64,000 nt of DNA. It comes from Oscillospiraceae bacterium. Its GTDB lineage: Bacteria > Bacillota > Clostridia > Oscillospirales > CAG-272. The stretch lies in NCBI GenBank assembly GCA_015063305.1, contig SVUJ01000004.1:1-64000 (forward strand). The letters are read 5' to 3'. The notes below the pieces were generated by a model, which worked only from the letters and a program-made list of their open reading frames with translations, was not told the DNA's origin and made no database searches. Position numbers and translations under genes: made by a program. Shown in pieces: positions 1 through 8,586 of this stretch (positions are counted from its first letter, which is position 1; the number at the start of each line of letters is the position of its first letter).

Positions 1-456
1 GAAGTTTGACTTATTTTATAAATATCAAAGTTACAGGTAAATAAGGGGGAGAACTTCTTGAAAGAAGTTCTCCCCCTCCCCCTGGACCCCCACCCTCTTT
101 CAAGAACTTTCAAACGAAGAGGTTATTATTTGTTGAAGTGAGCGGGTTTACGTGAAGTTTGACTTATTTTATAAATATCAAAGTTACAGGTAAATAAGGG
201 GGAGAACTTCTTGAAAGAAGTTCTCCCCCTCCCCCTGGACCCCCACCCTCTTTCAAGAACTTTCAAACGAAGAGGTTATTTCTTGTTGAAGTGAGCGGGT
301 TTACGTGAAGTTTGACTTATTTTATAAATATCAAAGTTACAGGTAAATAAGGGGGAAAACTTCTTGAAAGAAGTTCTCCCCCTCCCCCTGGACCCCCACC
401 CCTTTTCAAGAACTTTCAAACTATGGAGTATTTTGATAAGATAAGCGGGTTTACGT
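1..456. repeat. Three tandem ~153-bp repeats, each with a perfect hairpin
   Basis: Three head-to-tail units start at 1, 154 and 307 (153, 153 and 150 bp). Each opens with gaagtttgac and closes with gcgggtttacgt. Each holds a long palindrome with a 14-bp stem and a gaa loop (first copy 45-76, stem gggggagaacttct), followed by a C-rich stretch. Copies 1 and 2 are nearly identical. Copy 3 has a substitution in the hairpin stem and a diverged tail. No credible coding sequence was found. The function is unknown; near-identity suggests recent slippage or unequal crossover. Confidence 0.9.
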
Positions 457-510
457 GAAGTTTGGATTGTTTTATTTATTTTATACAGTCATAAGAACCG
501 GATAAAGAAA

Positions 511-640
511 GGCTCCCTCCGGGAGGGAGCTGGCGCGAAGCGACTGAGGGAGAGTGCGTTACAATAAGATCAAACAAAGTTTAAAATTACGCAGGCTCCT
601 TCCACCGCTATGCGGTCCCCCTCCCTCTCGGAGGGAGGCT
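511..640. repeat. Family-A palindromic element, copy 1
   Basis: 130-bp element made of two inverted half-sites. The left half has hairpin 1 (ggctccctcc/gggagggagc) then hairpin 2 (cgc-gaag-cgac region) then tgagggag. An A/T-rich linker follows. The right half mirrors it with a ccgctatgcgg hairpin and a terminal cctccctctcggagggagg hairpin. The same element occurs at 871-1000, 17781-17912 and 39090-39219. Confidence 0.85.
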
Positions 641-870
641 ATAAATGATTCTACGTTTGAATGCTTTTGGAGGGGGGGAGCGCGAGGGGGCGGAACACTT
701 TTCTCATGAAAAGATTCTGTCCTCTCGCATAAAACACATTCTAATCAATTTGCACCCTCTTTCAAGAACTTTCAAACGAAGAGGTTATTTTTTTGTTGAA
801 GTGAGCGGGTTTACGTGAAGTTTGGATTGTTTTATTTATTTTATACAGTCATAAGAACCGGATAAAGAAA

Positions 871-1000
871 GGCTCCCTCCGGGAGGGAGCTGGCGCGAAG
901 CGACTGAGGGAGAGTGCGTTACAATAAGATCAAACAAAGTTTAAAATTACGCAGGCTCCTTCCACCGCTATGCGGTCCCCCTCCCTCTCGGAGGGAGGCT
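871..1000. repeat. Family-A palindromic element, copy 2
   Basis: Copy of the element at 511-640, duplicated with the surrounding 360-bp unit. It has the same two-hairpin half-sites and linker. It is non-coding and lies about 100 bp from the 3' end of the minus-strand repressor gene. Confidence 0.85.
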
Positions 1001-1042
1001 ATAAATGATTCTACGTTTGAATGCTTTTGGAGGTGGGGGAGC

Positions 1043-1089
1043 GCGAGGGGGCGGAACACTTTTCTCATGAAAAGGTTCCGCCCCCTCGC
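1043..1089. terminator. Large G/C-rich hairpin 3' of the S24 repressor gene
   Basis: A 15-bp perfect stem (1043-1057 gcgagggggcggaac with 1075-1089) encloses an inner ctttt/aaaag pairing. It lies 17 bp past the stop of the minus-strand repressor gene and could end that transcript, but has no U-tract. The homologous hairpin in the first 360-bp unit (about 681-729) is mismatched, so only this gene-proximal copy is intact. Confidence 0.5.
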
Positions 1090-1106
1090 ACAAAACACAA
1101 TCTAAT

Positions 1107-1892
1107 TTATCTCTTCTTCAACTTGCCGATGACTCTGCCGCAGCAGACGGCTTCGGTGAAGTTTTTGATAAGGATATCTGCGTATTCGGGATTGAGAGAT
1201 ATAAGTCTATCGCCGCCGAACTTTTTGAAAAATCCGTCGCCATCGAGCACGAAGATTCCAAGCTCACCCACCTCTACCGAGTCGCAGTCCTCGACGAGCA
1301 CGAGGTCGCCGCTGTGGTATATGGGCTCCATACTATTGCCGCTTACTCTGAGCGCGAAGTCGCAAGCGGCGGTCTTTTCGTTATCGGGAATACTTATCTC
1401 CTCGGCTGTGGTATCGTCAAGATAAACACCCACGCCTGCCGACACAGGCATAGCGTACACGGGTATAGTTCTGCGCGCGAGGCTTCCCGCGGCGTTCATA
1501 TAGCTTATCTTCTTCGCCACGCTTTCTCTGGGGATAATAACGGTGCTTCTTTCGGGAGCGCTGTGCTCGTTTCTTTCAAGCTCCTTCTTTACCACGAGCA
1601 TAGCGAGCTCGCGGCTATGCGAGTCAAGTGCTCTGAAGCTTTCAACGAGCTCGATCTCCTCGTTTGAAAGGGTATAATTATTGGTGTTTTCGCTGACACC
1701 GCTCACTATGTAATCGAGAGTACAACCGAGGGCGTCTGCAATAGCTACTATATTTACGAGTTTAGGGGAATCGCTGATGCCTGCAAGGATCTTACTGAGA
1801 GTACCCAGAGGGATACCCGTGAGCTCGGAAAGACGTTCGTTAGTTATCTTTCTTTCGTTTTTGAGCTTTTTGATGCGTTCAATGTAATCCAT
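1107..1892 (-). CDS. XRE-family repressor with C-terminal S24 (LexA-like) autopeptidase
   Basis: A 261-residue regulator. Residues ~1-65 form a lambda-repressor-type helix-turn-helix (RIKKLKNER, ELTGIPLGTLSKILAG). The C-terminal ~110 residues are an S24 peptidase: an Ala-Gly cleavage-type site in PVSAGVG, the nucleophile serine in SGNSMEP, and a general-base lysine in FFKKFGG. Such proteins bind operators as dimers and self-cleave when RecA is activated, so this is probably a DNA-damage or stress repressor. The start at MDYIERI was chosen because the HTH begins there; the open frame extends 15 codons upstream. No prophage genes are adjacent, so it is more likely chromosomal than a phage repressor. 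The regulated genes are not evident here. Confidence 0.86.
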   Translation of the reverse strand: MDYIERIKKLKNERKITNERLSELTGIPLGTLSKILAGISDSPKLVNIVAIADALGCTLDYIVSGVSENTNNYTLSNEEIELVESFRALDSHSRELAMLVVKKELERNEHSAPERSTVIIPRESVAKKISYMNAAGSLARRTIPVYAMPVSAGVGVYLDDTTAEEISIPDNEKTAACDFALRVSGNSMEPIYHSGDLVLVEDCDSVEVGELGIFVLDGDGFFKKFGGDRLISLNPEYADILIKNFTEAVCCGRVIGKLKKR

Positions 1893-2010
1893 AACGTTCC
1901 TCACTATAATTCTTATTATGGAAACATTGTAACACACTTTTTTGTCTTTGTAAAGGGGTTTTTGTGATTTTTATTCCAAAAACGATATTTTTTCGGAATT
2001 TTATGCAAAA

Positions 2011-3264
2011 TCACATCATTTTTATCAGGGGTATCAGTTCTATCGCAACGAGCTCGGCGGCTCTTTTGGCTTCCTCAAGGCTGTTGCCGCACGCGCCTAT
2101 CTCAAGCAAAAGAGAGTAGGGCGCAAGCTCCTGATTATAGGTAGAGGTACGAAGATAGGTGGGACGGCAGAGGTTGCCGTATTTTGAATTCAGAGAATCT
2201 CGGAGCTTGAGCGCGAGCGCGAGATTGTTCTGCCACGAAGGACACGCCTCACCGCCCCAATCGCTTCCAACAACGCACATGACCTGTGCCGTCGGCTTTG
2301 AATCAACCGCCGTTACGGGGCGCACAAGCTCTCCCGAGCTTTTTATGATCGCATCTCTATGCAGGTCTATCACAAGCTTTATCGAGGGATATTTTTCGAG
2401 ATATTGCTTTATCGTTGCTTCGGCGCGGCTGTATGAATCTTTATATTGCAGTTGGTCGTGCATTATGGTGCAGTGCAGGGTGGGGATACCGTTTTGGGTA
2501 AGCACTTCAGCCATCACAGCGCCAACCGCCACCACGTTTTTGGAGGTATCCTCGGAGCGCGCGAGCTCGCCGCCGTTATCAAGGTAGGATATCGCGCCGT
2601 CCTTTGAATAGGCCTCTGTACCGTGGGTGTGAACTATGAGCACGAGCGGGGCTTTCGTATTTGATATGTATAAGGTATCGTTGCTCGGGGAGAGGTCAGA
2701 GGCGAGAAGCGCTTTGAGATCGGGAGAATACCCCGTTGAATTATATATGTAGGCGCTTCCCTCGCTGGAGAGCGATAGATCCATGGGGATTATCGGAGTT
2801 TCGCCCTCGGGTACTTGTGAATAATCAAAATCGTATATCGAGGCGGGTTCTTTTTGGGGGTCGTTTGGCGCGGTCGTTTGTGTATTATTGTCGGGAACAA
2901 TGACCGAGTTTGAGTCGTCGGGGTCTTTTGATGGGATCATAATTCCACCGGGGGTGTCGAATATATCGGCGTTGTCATCGGGGAGCTGCTCGGAGGGGGT
3001 CTTGCTTTGACCCGAAATGTCCATAAAAGTATTGGATAGAAATAGATCGGCGAGGGTATCGAATTTTGATGAGGTCACCTTTTCGGCTATTCCCACAGCC
3101 AAAAAAAGTACGGTCAGGGTAACAACCGCCAAAGTTGTGAGTATATATATTTTACGCCAACGTTCTATTTTGTTTCTCTGTATAGTTTCAAATCTTTGGG
3201 TATCATAGGGTGGGAGATATTGGGTGTCTTTTTTGGGTGGAAGCTTATTTTGATTTCCTGTCAT
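2011..3264 (-). CDS. spoIIP: Stage II sporulation protein P (peptidoglycan hydrolase)
   Basis: A 417-residue membrane-anchored cell-wall hydrolase that, with SpoIID and SpoIIM, drives septal thinning and engulfment in sporulation. One transmembrane segment (IYILTTLAVVTLTVLFLAVG) lies ~40-60 residues in, followed by a low-complexity Pro/Asp/Ser linker and the C-terminal SpoIIP amidase/endopeptidase domain. Motifs include VLIVHTHGTEAYS, VIDLHRDAI and LLEIGACGNSLEEA, supplying the metal-binding His and Glu residues. It lies downstream of gpr on the same strand with a 185-bp gap, the gpr-spoIIP order common in Bacilli and Clostridia. The chosen ATG (MTGNQNK) has GGTGA five bases upstream; an ATG four codons earlier is possible. 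Confidence 0.93.
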   Translation of the reverse strand: MTGNQNKLPPKKDTQYLPPYDTQRFETIQRNKIERWRKIYILTTLAVVTLTVLFLAVGIAEKVTSSKFDTLADLFLSNTFMDISGQSKTPSEQLPDDNADIFDTPGGIMIPSKDPDDSNSVIVPDNNTQTTAPNDPQKEPASIYDFDYSQVPEGETPIIPMDLSLSSEGSAYIYNSTGYSPDLKALLASDLSPSNDTLYISNTKAPLVLIVHTHGTEAYSKDGAISYLDNGGELARSEDTSKNVVAVGAVMAEVLTQNGIPTLHCTIMHDQLQYKDSYSRAEATIKQYLEKYPSIKLVIDLHRDAIIKSSGELVRPVTAVDSKPTAQVMCVVGSDWGGEACPSWQNNLALALKLRDSLNSKYGNLCRPTYLRTSTYNQELAPYSLLLEIGACGNSLEEAKRAAELVAIELIPLIKMM

Positions 3265-3449
3265 ATTTATCACCATTCCTTTCTTGCGCGTCTTCAATAA
3301 ATGATATTCCGCGCCGTGGGAGAATATGACAGGGCTTGTCCTCTTGGATTTCATCTGAGCTGTTTCATCGTTGTTTGCAACGATTTCATTGTACAAACGG
3401 AAAGAGAGAACATTTCGGCTACGAACCGATTTGTTATTTTCTCTTCATT

Positions 3450-4337
3450 CTATATAACACAGAACGCCTCATCAAGGGCGCGGGAGAGGAGGAGGGAGAC
3501 GCTCTCGGATATTATGTCGCTCTCTTTTGGAGATACGAAAAAACCTCTGCCGTTATCAAGTATCTCCCTGAGGCTTGGCGGTGATTCGATCCCTGCCTTT
3601 TCGAGGGCATCGTAGACCAGAGTTGAGGAGTCCACCACGGTCGGGACGCCGATGGCGATGACGGGAACACCGAGATTTTCTTGATTTATCGCGCTTCTCA
3701 GATTTCCTATGCCCGAGCCGGGGGTGATGCCGCTGTCTGATATCTGCACGGTCGAGCCGAGCCTGTCACAGCTTCTTGCGGCGAGGGCATCTACGGCTAT
3801 CACGGCGTCGGGCGAGGTTCGTTCTACCGCTCCGCGTATTATTTCAAGGGCCTCGATGCCTGTTTGCGCAAGTACCCCGGGGGCTAATGCCGAGACGCTG
3901 CATTGACCGAGTTTATTGAAGATATCGCGGCTTATAGCTCCTATGTGTCTTGTCACGGTAAGTTTTGATACGGTAAGTGGGCCTATGGAATCGGGGGTTA
4001 TCTCGGCATTTCCGAGCCCGACCGCAAGGACACTGAAGTCTCTGTTTATTTTCTTATTAGTTATATCTTCAAGCATTTTTCTTATCTCACCTCCGATAAG
4101 TGATGATAAAGATATAAAGCTTTTTTCGGGTAGCCCCCATATCTGTCCGCATATTACCGTTATATAGCTTCCCGGGGCGCGTTTGTATTTTGCCGAGAGC
4201 TCGTCGGAGCTTATATCAAGTCGGCATATTTTGAAGCCGTCGCGCTCGGTCTCACTGTATCCGTCTGCCGCACCAAGATTTGAGCGCATGGCGTAATTTG
4301 ATTCGAGCGCGAGGTCGGAATATATACGGTCGTCCAT
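3450..4337 (-). CDS. gpr: Spore germination protease GPR
   Basis: A 295-residue zymogen protease that degrades small acid-soluble spore proteins at germination. It belongs to the atypical aspartate-dependent A25 family. Characteristic motifs are LGNAEITPDSIGP and AVIAVDALAARS, containing the conserved aspartates, and GSGIGN near the C-terminal third. The start at MDDRIYSDLALE is set by the family N-terminus and a strong aaaaggggg ribosome-binding site eight bases upstream. The frame reads further upstream but has no support. It is first in a gpr-spoIIP minus-strand unit, transcribed divergently from the peptide-binding lipoprotein. It should be made in the forespore (sigma-G type), although I could not assign a confident sigma-G promoter. 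Confidence 0.93.
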   Translation of the reverse strand: MDDRIYSDLALESNYAMRSNLGAADGYSETERDGFKICRLDISSDELSAKYKRAPGSYITVICGQIWGLPEKSFISLSSLIGGEIRKMLEDITNKKINRDFSVLAVGLGNAEITPDSIGPLTVSKLTVTRHIGAISRDIFNKLGQCSVSALAPGVLAQTGIEALEIIRGAVERTSPDAVIAVDALAARSCDRLGSTVQISDSGITPGSGIGNLRSAINQENLGVPVIAIGVPTVVDSSTLVYDALEKAGIESPPSLREILDNGRGFFVSPKESDIISESVSLLLSRALDEAFCVI

Positions 4338-4512
4338 ATCAAGAGCCCCCTTTTGAGCGGTTTTGTGTGCAATAAATCTTATTATTTGTAAAAAAGAGGG
4401 ATAATATCCGCCGCGGGCCGATTTGGGGCAAAAAGTTATGTCCAAAATGCACAAGTACAGTTTAAGTAAATTGTGCATATATCCGAAAGTTTTTTCGTTA
4501 ATATTATTGACA

Positions 4513-4541
4513 TTGATTTTGAGGACGAGTAATGATATAAT
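4513..4541 (+). promoter_or_regulatory. SigA-type promoter of the peptide-binding lipoprotein gene
   Basis: TTGATT (4513-4518), a 17-bp spacer and TATAAT (4536-4541), about 73 bp upstream of the ATG. A second -35-like TTGACA lies at 4507-4512 but is 23 bp from the -10. The divergent region also holds a 7-bp inverted repeat, tgcacaa/ttgtgca (4448-4454 and 4471-4477), which could be an operator. Confidence 0.6.
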
Positions 4542-4614
4542 ATAGTGAGTTGATAATCAATAAAATGGTTATTTGTAGTTACTTAGATCTGTAAACCAGA
4601 GGAGGTTTTTTAAA

Positions 4615-6543
4615 ATGGCAAAAAGAGCATTGGCACTGATACTCTGCTTCGTTATGCTGGCGCTTGCACTTGCAGGTTGCGCAAAGAAGGATGAGAACGA
4701 TCTCGGAGCATATGTATATATGTATCTCACCGATATGGTGTACGACCTTGATCCTGCCCACGCATACGAAAATGAGGCTAATCTGAGGGTAGTCAGCTTG
4801 CTTTTCGACAATCTCTTTGTTCTCGATGAGAACGGAAAGGTAAAGAAGTCGCTTGCTGAAAGCTATACTATCTCGGAAAATGAACAGGCCGGCGAATATA
4901 AAATGTCTATCGTGCTTAACGAGACTTGTTGGACCGACGGTGTTGCCGTTTCGGCAAACGACGTTGTTTACGCTTGGAAGAGAATACTTGAGATGGATCA
5001 CTCATCCGAGGCTGCTTCGCTTCTGTTTGATATCAAGAACGCAAGAGCCGTTACCGAGGGAGAGGCAAGTATAGATGACCTTGGCGTTTACGCGGTAAAC
5101 GAAAAGACTGTTGAGATACTCTTTGAGGGTAAGATAGATTACGATCAGTTCTTGCTCAACCTCACAAGCTATGCTCTCGTTCCGCTCCGTGAGGAGATAG
5201 TTTCCAAGTCTGAGGACTGGGCAAAGAAGCCTTCTACCATATCCACAAACGGCCCGTTCCGTCTCAGAGAGGTAGTATACGGAACTAAGTCCGACGAGAA
5301 GGCCGGAAAGACCCAGCGTATGGTGCTTGAGAGAAACGTTTACTACTACAGAGATATCCAGGAAGACAAGATAGATAAGTCTGTTACACCCTACAGAATA
5401 ATCATTGATTACTCCAAGACCGATGAAGAGATAATGCAACTTTACAACGAAGGCAAGCTCTTCTTCGTTGGAGATCTCCCCCTTTCTGTTCGCGGAATAT
5501 ACAGCGAGCTTGTAGAGGTAAAGGATGCTCTGAGTACACATACATATATACCCAACCAGGATGCTATAGTAAGATATTATAACAAGTCAGAATTCAAAAA
5601 GCTCACTACGAACGAAAGTCTCGTTATGGGTGCTGACGGTGCAAAGCACGTCGTATCCGCGCAGGAGCTTAAAGAGGGTGTTGACGGAGATAAGATATTC
5701 GCTAAGACTGAGGTCCGCAAGGCTCTCTCACTCGCTATCGACCGTAACGCTATAGCACAGGCCATAGTATTTGCAGATGCTGCCACGGCGGTTATCCCGA
5801 ACGGCGTGTTTGAGACGAGTTCCGCTAAGAAGACCTTCAGAGAGGTGGGCGGAGAGCTTATAAAGACTAACGCAAATCTTGACGAGGCAAAGGCGCTTCT
5901 TGAGTCGGTTAAAGTTGACGCTTCCAAGTATATGTTCACCATATCGGTTGCCGCGTATGACGACGTTCATATGAAGATAGCTGAGATGGTCAAGGCATCT
6001 TGGGAGGAGCTTGGATTCCACGTAGCTATAAACGCTATTGAAGTGGCAGAAAACTCGGAAGTATACAAGGTTACAGGCGAAGTTCCGAAGGATATATTGG
6101 ACGATATGTTTGCTGAGTATTACAGAGCGGGTGCGTTTGAGGTAGCGGCTGTGGATCAGGTTGCTTTCTCGGCAGACGCGTTCTCCTCTCTCGCAAAGTA
6201 TGCCCTTAAGTTCTCGGGTCAGGCATTGACTATGAAGCAGACCGACAAGGGAACCGAATATGAGTTCGCTCCCCACATCTCGGGATACAACAGCGAGGAC
6301 TACAACAAGAAGATAGAAGAGGCGTTCGCGCAGAAGGATATAGAGGCGAGAGCGGCTATACTCCACCAGGCAGAGCAGATGCTTGTTGACGACGCGGTTG
6401 TTATACCGATAATCTTCAACAAGACAGCAACTCTTCAGAACAAGGATCTCTCGAAGATCACAGAGACCTACTACGGCACGTTCAACTTCAAGAAGTCTAA
6501 GCTCAAGGACTACGAGCTCTACGTTCCTGTAGAAACACAGTAA
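4615..6543 (+). CDS. Oligopeptide/nickel-type ABC substrate-binding lipoprotein (SBP family 5)
   Basis: A 642-residue extracytoplasmic solute-binding protein with a lipoprotein signal (MAKRALALILCFVMLALAL, lipobox LAGC). Family-5 features follow: LDPAHAYENEANLRVVSLLFDNLF, WTDGVAVSANDVVYAWKRI, NGPFRLREV, VRKALSLAIDRNAIA and a C-terminal YNSEDYNKKIEEAF segment. It would capture peptides for an Opp/Dpp-like importer. No permease or ATPase gene is adjacent, so it is an orphan that must dock with a transporter encoded elsewhere. An AGGAGG ribosome-binding site precedes the ATG. Its own promoter and terminator make it monocistronic. Substrate specificity cannot be read from sequence. Confidence 0.88.
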   Translation: MAKRALALILCFVMLALALAGCAKKDENDLGAYVYMYLTDMVYDLDPAHAYENEANLRVVSLLFDNLFVLDENGKVKKSLAESYTISENEQAGEYKMSIVLNETCWTDGVAVSANDVVYAWKRILEMDHSSEAASLLFDIKNARAVTEGEASIDDLGVYAVNEKTVEILFEGKIDYDQFLLNLTSYALVPLREEIVSKSEDWAKKPSTISTNGPFRLREVVYGTKSDEKAGKTQRMVLERNVYYYRDIQEDKIDKSVTPYRIIIDYSKTDEEIMQLYNEGKLFFVGDLPLSVRGIYSELVEVKDALSTHTYIPNQDAIVRYYNKSEFKKLTTNESLVMGADGAKHVVSAQELKEGVDGDKIFAKTEVRKALSLAIDRNAIAQAIVFADAATAVIPNGVFETSSAKKTFREVGGELIKTNANLDEAKALLESVKVDASKYMFTISVAAYDDVHMKIAEMVKASWEELGFHVAINAIEVAENSEVYKVTGEVPKDILDDMFAEYYRAGAFEVAAVDQVAFSADAFSSLAKYALKFSGQALTMKQTDKGTEYEFAPHISGYNSEDYNKKIEEAFAQKDIEARAAILHQAEQMLVDDAVVIPIIFNKTATLQNKDLSKITETYYGTFNFKKSKLKDYELYVPVETQ

Positions 6544-6556
6544 AGTAAATAATTTT

Positions 6557-6594
6557 ATCGCCCTTGTGTGAAAGCACAAGGGCGATGTTTTTTT
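6557..6594 (+). terminator. Rho-independent terminator after the peptide-binding lipoprotein
   Basis: A 12-bp perfect stem (6557-6568 with 6575-6586), a 6-nt loop and a run of seven T, starting 14 bp after the stop codon. Confidence 0.92.
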
Positions 6595-6655
6595 GCTTTG
6601 ATTATTTACACATATCTATAGCCAATAATGTTTTATTCTTTTGGGGAGGTAAGAT

Positions 6656-7792
6656 ATGAAGGTCATAGAGGTTATAAGCGATACTAACGTGGGGGGAGCG
6701 GGGAGATTACTGCTCACAAGGCTCTCGGCATCGAATAATCGGGAGATAGACACAACACTCTTAGTGCCGAGCGGCAGCGCGCTGGAGATCCGAGCACGGG
6801 AGCTTGGGATAAAGCTAAGAAGCTTTCGCGGCTGCTATGACAGCTCGTTTGATCTCGGCGCTGTGCGCAGACTTTGCAATATAATAAAGGAGACAGAGCC
6901 CGACCTGATAAACTGTCACGGCTGTATGAGCGCAAGGATAGCCGCGGCTATATGCCGCGTTCCCGTCAGGATATATACAAGGCATTGCGCTTATGACGTG
7001 CCGAGATATATGAGGTTATTTCCGATAAGACAGATAGTTTGTGCTACAGATAGAATACTCTCTGTCGGGTCTATAGCCGTTGCCGATGCGGCAAAGAAAA
7101 ATCTTACCGATATGGGGATAGCCGAGGACAGAATAAGGGTTATAATAAACGGCGTTGACGGTCTTAGAAAATACAGCTCTTCGGAAAGGGAAGCGGTGAG
7201 GGAGGAGCTTGGCGTCGGGGGTCGTTTCGTTGTGGGAATATGCGCAAGGCTTGAGAGCTGCAAAGGTCACGATGACTTTTTGAGGGCGGCGAGAATTCTT
7301 GCGCGCGATGATGAGAGGTATAGATTTATCATAGTCGGTGACGGCTCTATGATGCGTGAGCTCAGAGAACTTACATTGGCGCTCGGCATATCTGACAAGG
7401 TGATATTTACGGGATTTACCGATGACGTGGAGAAATATTTCAACTGCTTTGATATAAACGTGAACTGCTCGGTGGGGACAGAGACCTCATCTTTGGCGCT
7501 TTCCGAGGGAATGAGTATAGGGCTTCCGTCGGTGGCGAGCTCTTACGGCGGAAACCCTTATATGGTTCGTCACGGTGAGAACGGACTGATATATTCGGCA
7601 GGAGATTTCGTTGAACTTGCGCAGATGATAAAGCGTATAGCCGAGGATAGGCTCGCTTATGAGAGAATGTCGGCAAAGGCATATGAGCGATTTTTGACCG
7701 AGCTCAACAGCCGAAATATGACCGAGCAGACCGAGGCTTTCTATCTTGAGCTTTGTCACGCGGCTATGAAAGCCGAGGATCTAACAACGTGA
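6656..7792 (+). CDS. Glycosyltransferase family 4 (GT-B fold)
   Basis: A 378-residue cytoplasmic or membrane-associated retaining glycosyltransferase. The N-terminal acceptor domain starts with MKVIEVISDTNVGGAGR, and the C-terminal nucleotide-sugar domain holds VGICARLESCKGHDDF, FIIVGDGSMM and an E-x7-E motif (ETSSLALSEG) followed by GLPSVASSYGG. Such enzymes extend surface or wall polysaccharides or glycolipids. The donor and acceptor cannot be inferred. GGGGAGG lies upstream of the ATG. Its last 12 bp overlap the 3' end of the convergent mecA gene, and it is otherwise isolated from polysaccharide genes. Confidence 0.85.
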   Translation: MKVIEVISDTNVGGAGRLLLTRLSASNNREIDTTLLVPSGSALEIRARELGIKLRSFRGCYDSSFDLGAVRRLCNIIKETEPDLINCHGCMSARIAAAICRVPVRIYTRHCAYDVPRYMRLFPIRQIVCATDRILSVGSIAVADAAKKNLTDMGIAEDRIRVIINGVDGLRKYSSSEREAVREELGVGGRFVVGICARLESCKGHDDFLRAARILARDDERYRFIIVGDGSMMRELRELTLALGISDKVIFTGFTDDVEKYFNCFDINVNCSVGTETSSLALSEGMSIGLPSVASSYGGNPYMVRHGENGLIYSAGDFVELAQMIKRIAEDRLAYERMSAKAYERFLTELNSRNMTEQTEAFYLELCHAAMKAEDLTT

Positions 7793-8419
7793 AAGCAGCT
7801 CCACCGCGTCATTCTTTGCAATCAATTGTCCATATTCACCGAGGTAGCAGAAAGAGGTCTTCAGGTTTTGAGGTGCGCCAAACTCACAGATGAAGGAATA
7901 GATATCCAAGGGGATATAACCCGAGGTGTCTATTCCCTCCAAAAAGAGATAATAGCGCTTATCGGTGTCTATGTATGCCGAGCTTTGCGCATCATAGCCT
8001 AACGCCGCAAGGCGGCGGCAGACTGCAAGCAGGTCAGACAAGCTATCGAATAGAAAGACAGATGAGTCTGTTTTATCGTTTTGGGATTTTAGGCGGAGCT
8101 TGGCGCTTTTTTTTTCATTTCGGATATCGCCTGTCTTGGGGGATAGCGTACAGCCGTCCTCGGCGGGGCAGATATCTCCTATCTTGGTTACGAAGAGTTC
8201 ACAGCCGCCGTGGCGCGACGGATATAGCTGGACGAGCACCTTGTGCCCGTCGGTGTCAAATCCCGTGCTGTGCTTCGCGCGGCTGAGGATATCCCAGAAC
8301 ATTCTCTTTGTGTCGGTGTTGGAATAGTCGAGGTCTTCGGCATCTATCTCAAATTCTTTTAAGTCCTGCTCGGTGAGCATTACTTTTATCTTATTCTCGT
8401 TTATAAGTATGAATTCCAT
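7781..8419 (-). CDS. mecA: ClpC adaptor protein MecA
   Basis: A 212-residue adaptor that delivers substrates to the ClpC-ClpP protease; in Bacillus it targets ComK. The N-terminal substrate-binding part reads MEFILINENKIKVMLTEQDL with the typical DTKRMFWDILSRAK segment. A variable middle linker precedes the C-terminal ClpC-binding domain (DSLSDLLAVCRRLA, LFLEGIDTSG, CEFGA). Length matches the family. It is transcribed alone and convergently with the glycosyltransferase. No competence genes are in view, so a general proteostasis role is more likely. Confidence 0.88.
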   Translation of the reverse strand: MEFILINENKIKVMLTEQDLKEFEIDAEDLDYSNTDTKRMFWDILSRAKHSTGFDTDGHKVLVQLYPSRHGGCELFVTKIGDICPAEDGCTLSPKTGDIRNEKKSAKLRLKSQNDKTDSSVFLFDSLSDLLAVCRRLAALGYDAQSSAYIDTDKRYYLFLEGIDTSGYIPLDIYSFICEFGAPQNLKTSFCYLGEYGQLIAKNDAVELLSRC

Positions 8420-8528
8420 AGCTTCCTCCTCTATATTTTACAAGTACTCTCATTCTATTATAATCACCGAGAGAGAAAAATGTAACCCCTAAATTTATGG
8501 TAAAACTCAAGGTGAGTGTCGAAATGTG

Positions 8529-8557
8529 TTGACGGGGAGGGGCGGTGGTGTTATAAT
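8529..8557 (+). promoter_or_regulatory. SigA-type promoter of the nuclease-helicase gene
   Basis: TTGACG (8529-8534), a 17-bp G-rich spacer and TATAAT (8552-8557), 30 bp before the start codon. Confidence 0.75.
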
Positions 8558-8586
8558 TATTTTAAAGAAAAATGCGGAGGGTGAGA

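Larger units (their letters stand above)
457..1106. repeat. Tandem duplication of a 360-bp unit (about 1.8 copies)
   Basis: The segment 457-816 is repeated from 817 to about 1100. Each unit begins with gaagtttggattg, holds one family-A palindromic element (511-640 and 871-1000), and ends in a G/C-rich hairpin. The last part of the first unit contains the tail of the upstream 153-bp repeat, so the two arrays are nested. Copies differ by few substitutions, mainly in the distal hairpin (about 681-729 decayed, 1043-1089 intact). Short reading frames across this block are made of repeat sequence and are not credible genes. Confidence 0.88.

Noticed and set aside
1-456. Possible CRISPR array
   Set aside because: The repeats are 150-153 bp, directly abutting and contain no unique spacers; no cas genes are nearby.
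914-1425. Short plus-strand reading frames in and after the repeat block
   Set aside because: They are composed of palindromic repeat DNA or run antisense to the S24 repressor gene, with no plausible ribosome-binding site or family.
1107-1892. S24 repressor as evidence for a prophage
   Set aside because: No integrase, structural or replication phage genes flank it; the neighbours are sporulation genes and repeats.
4338-4480. Sigma-G promoter upstream of gpr
   Set aside because: Some CAT and GCAT-like sequences are present, but none had convincing spacing, so no site was annotated.
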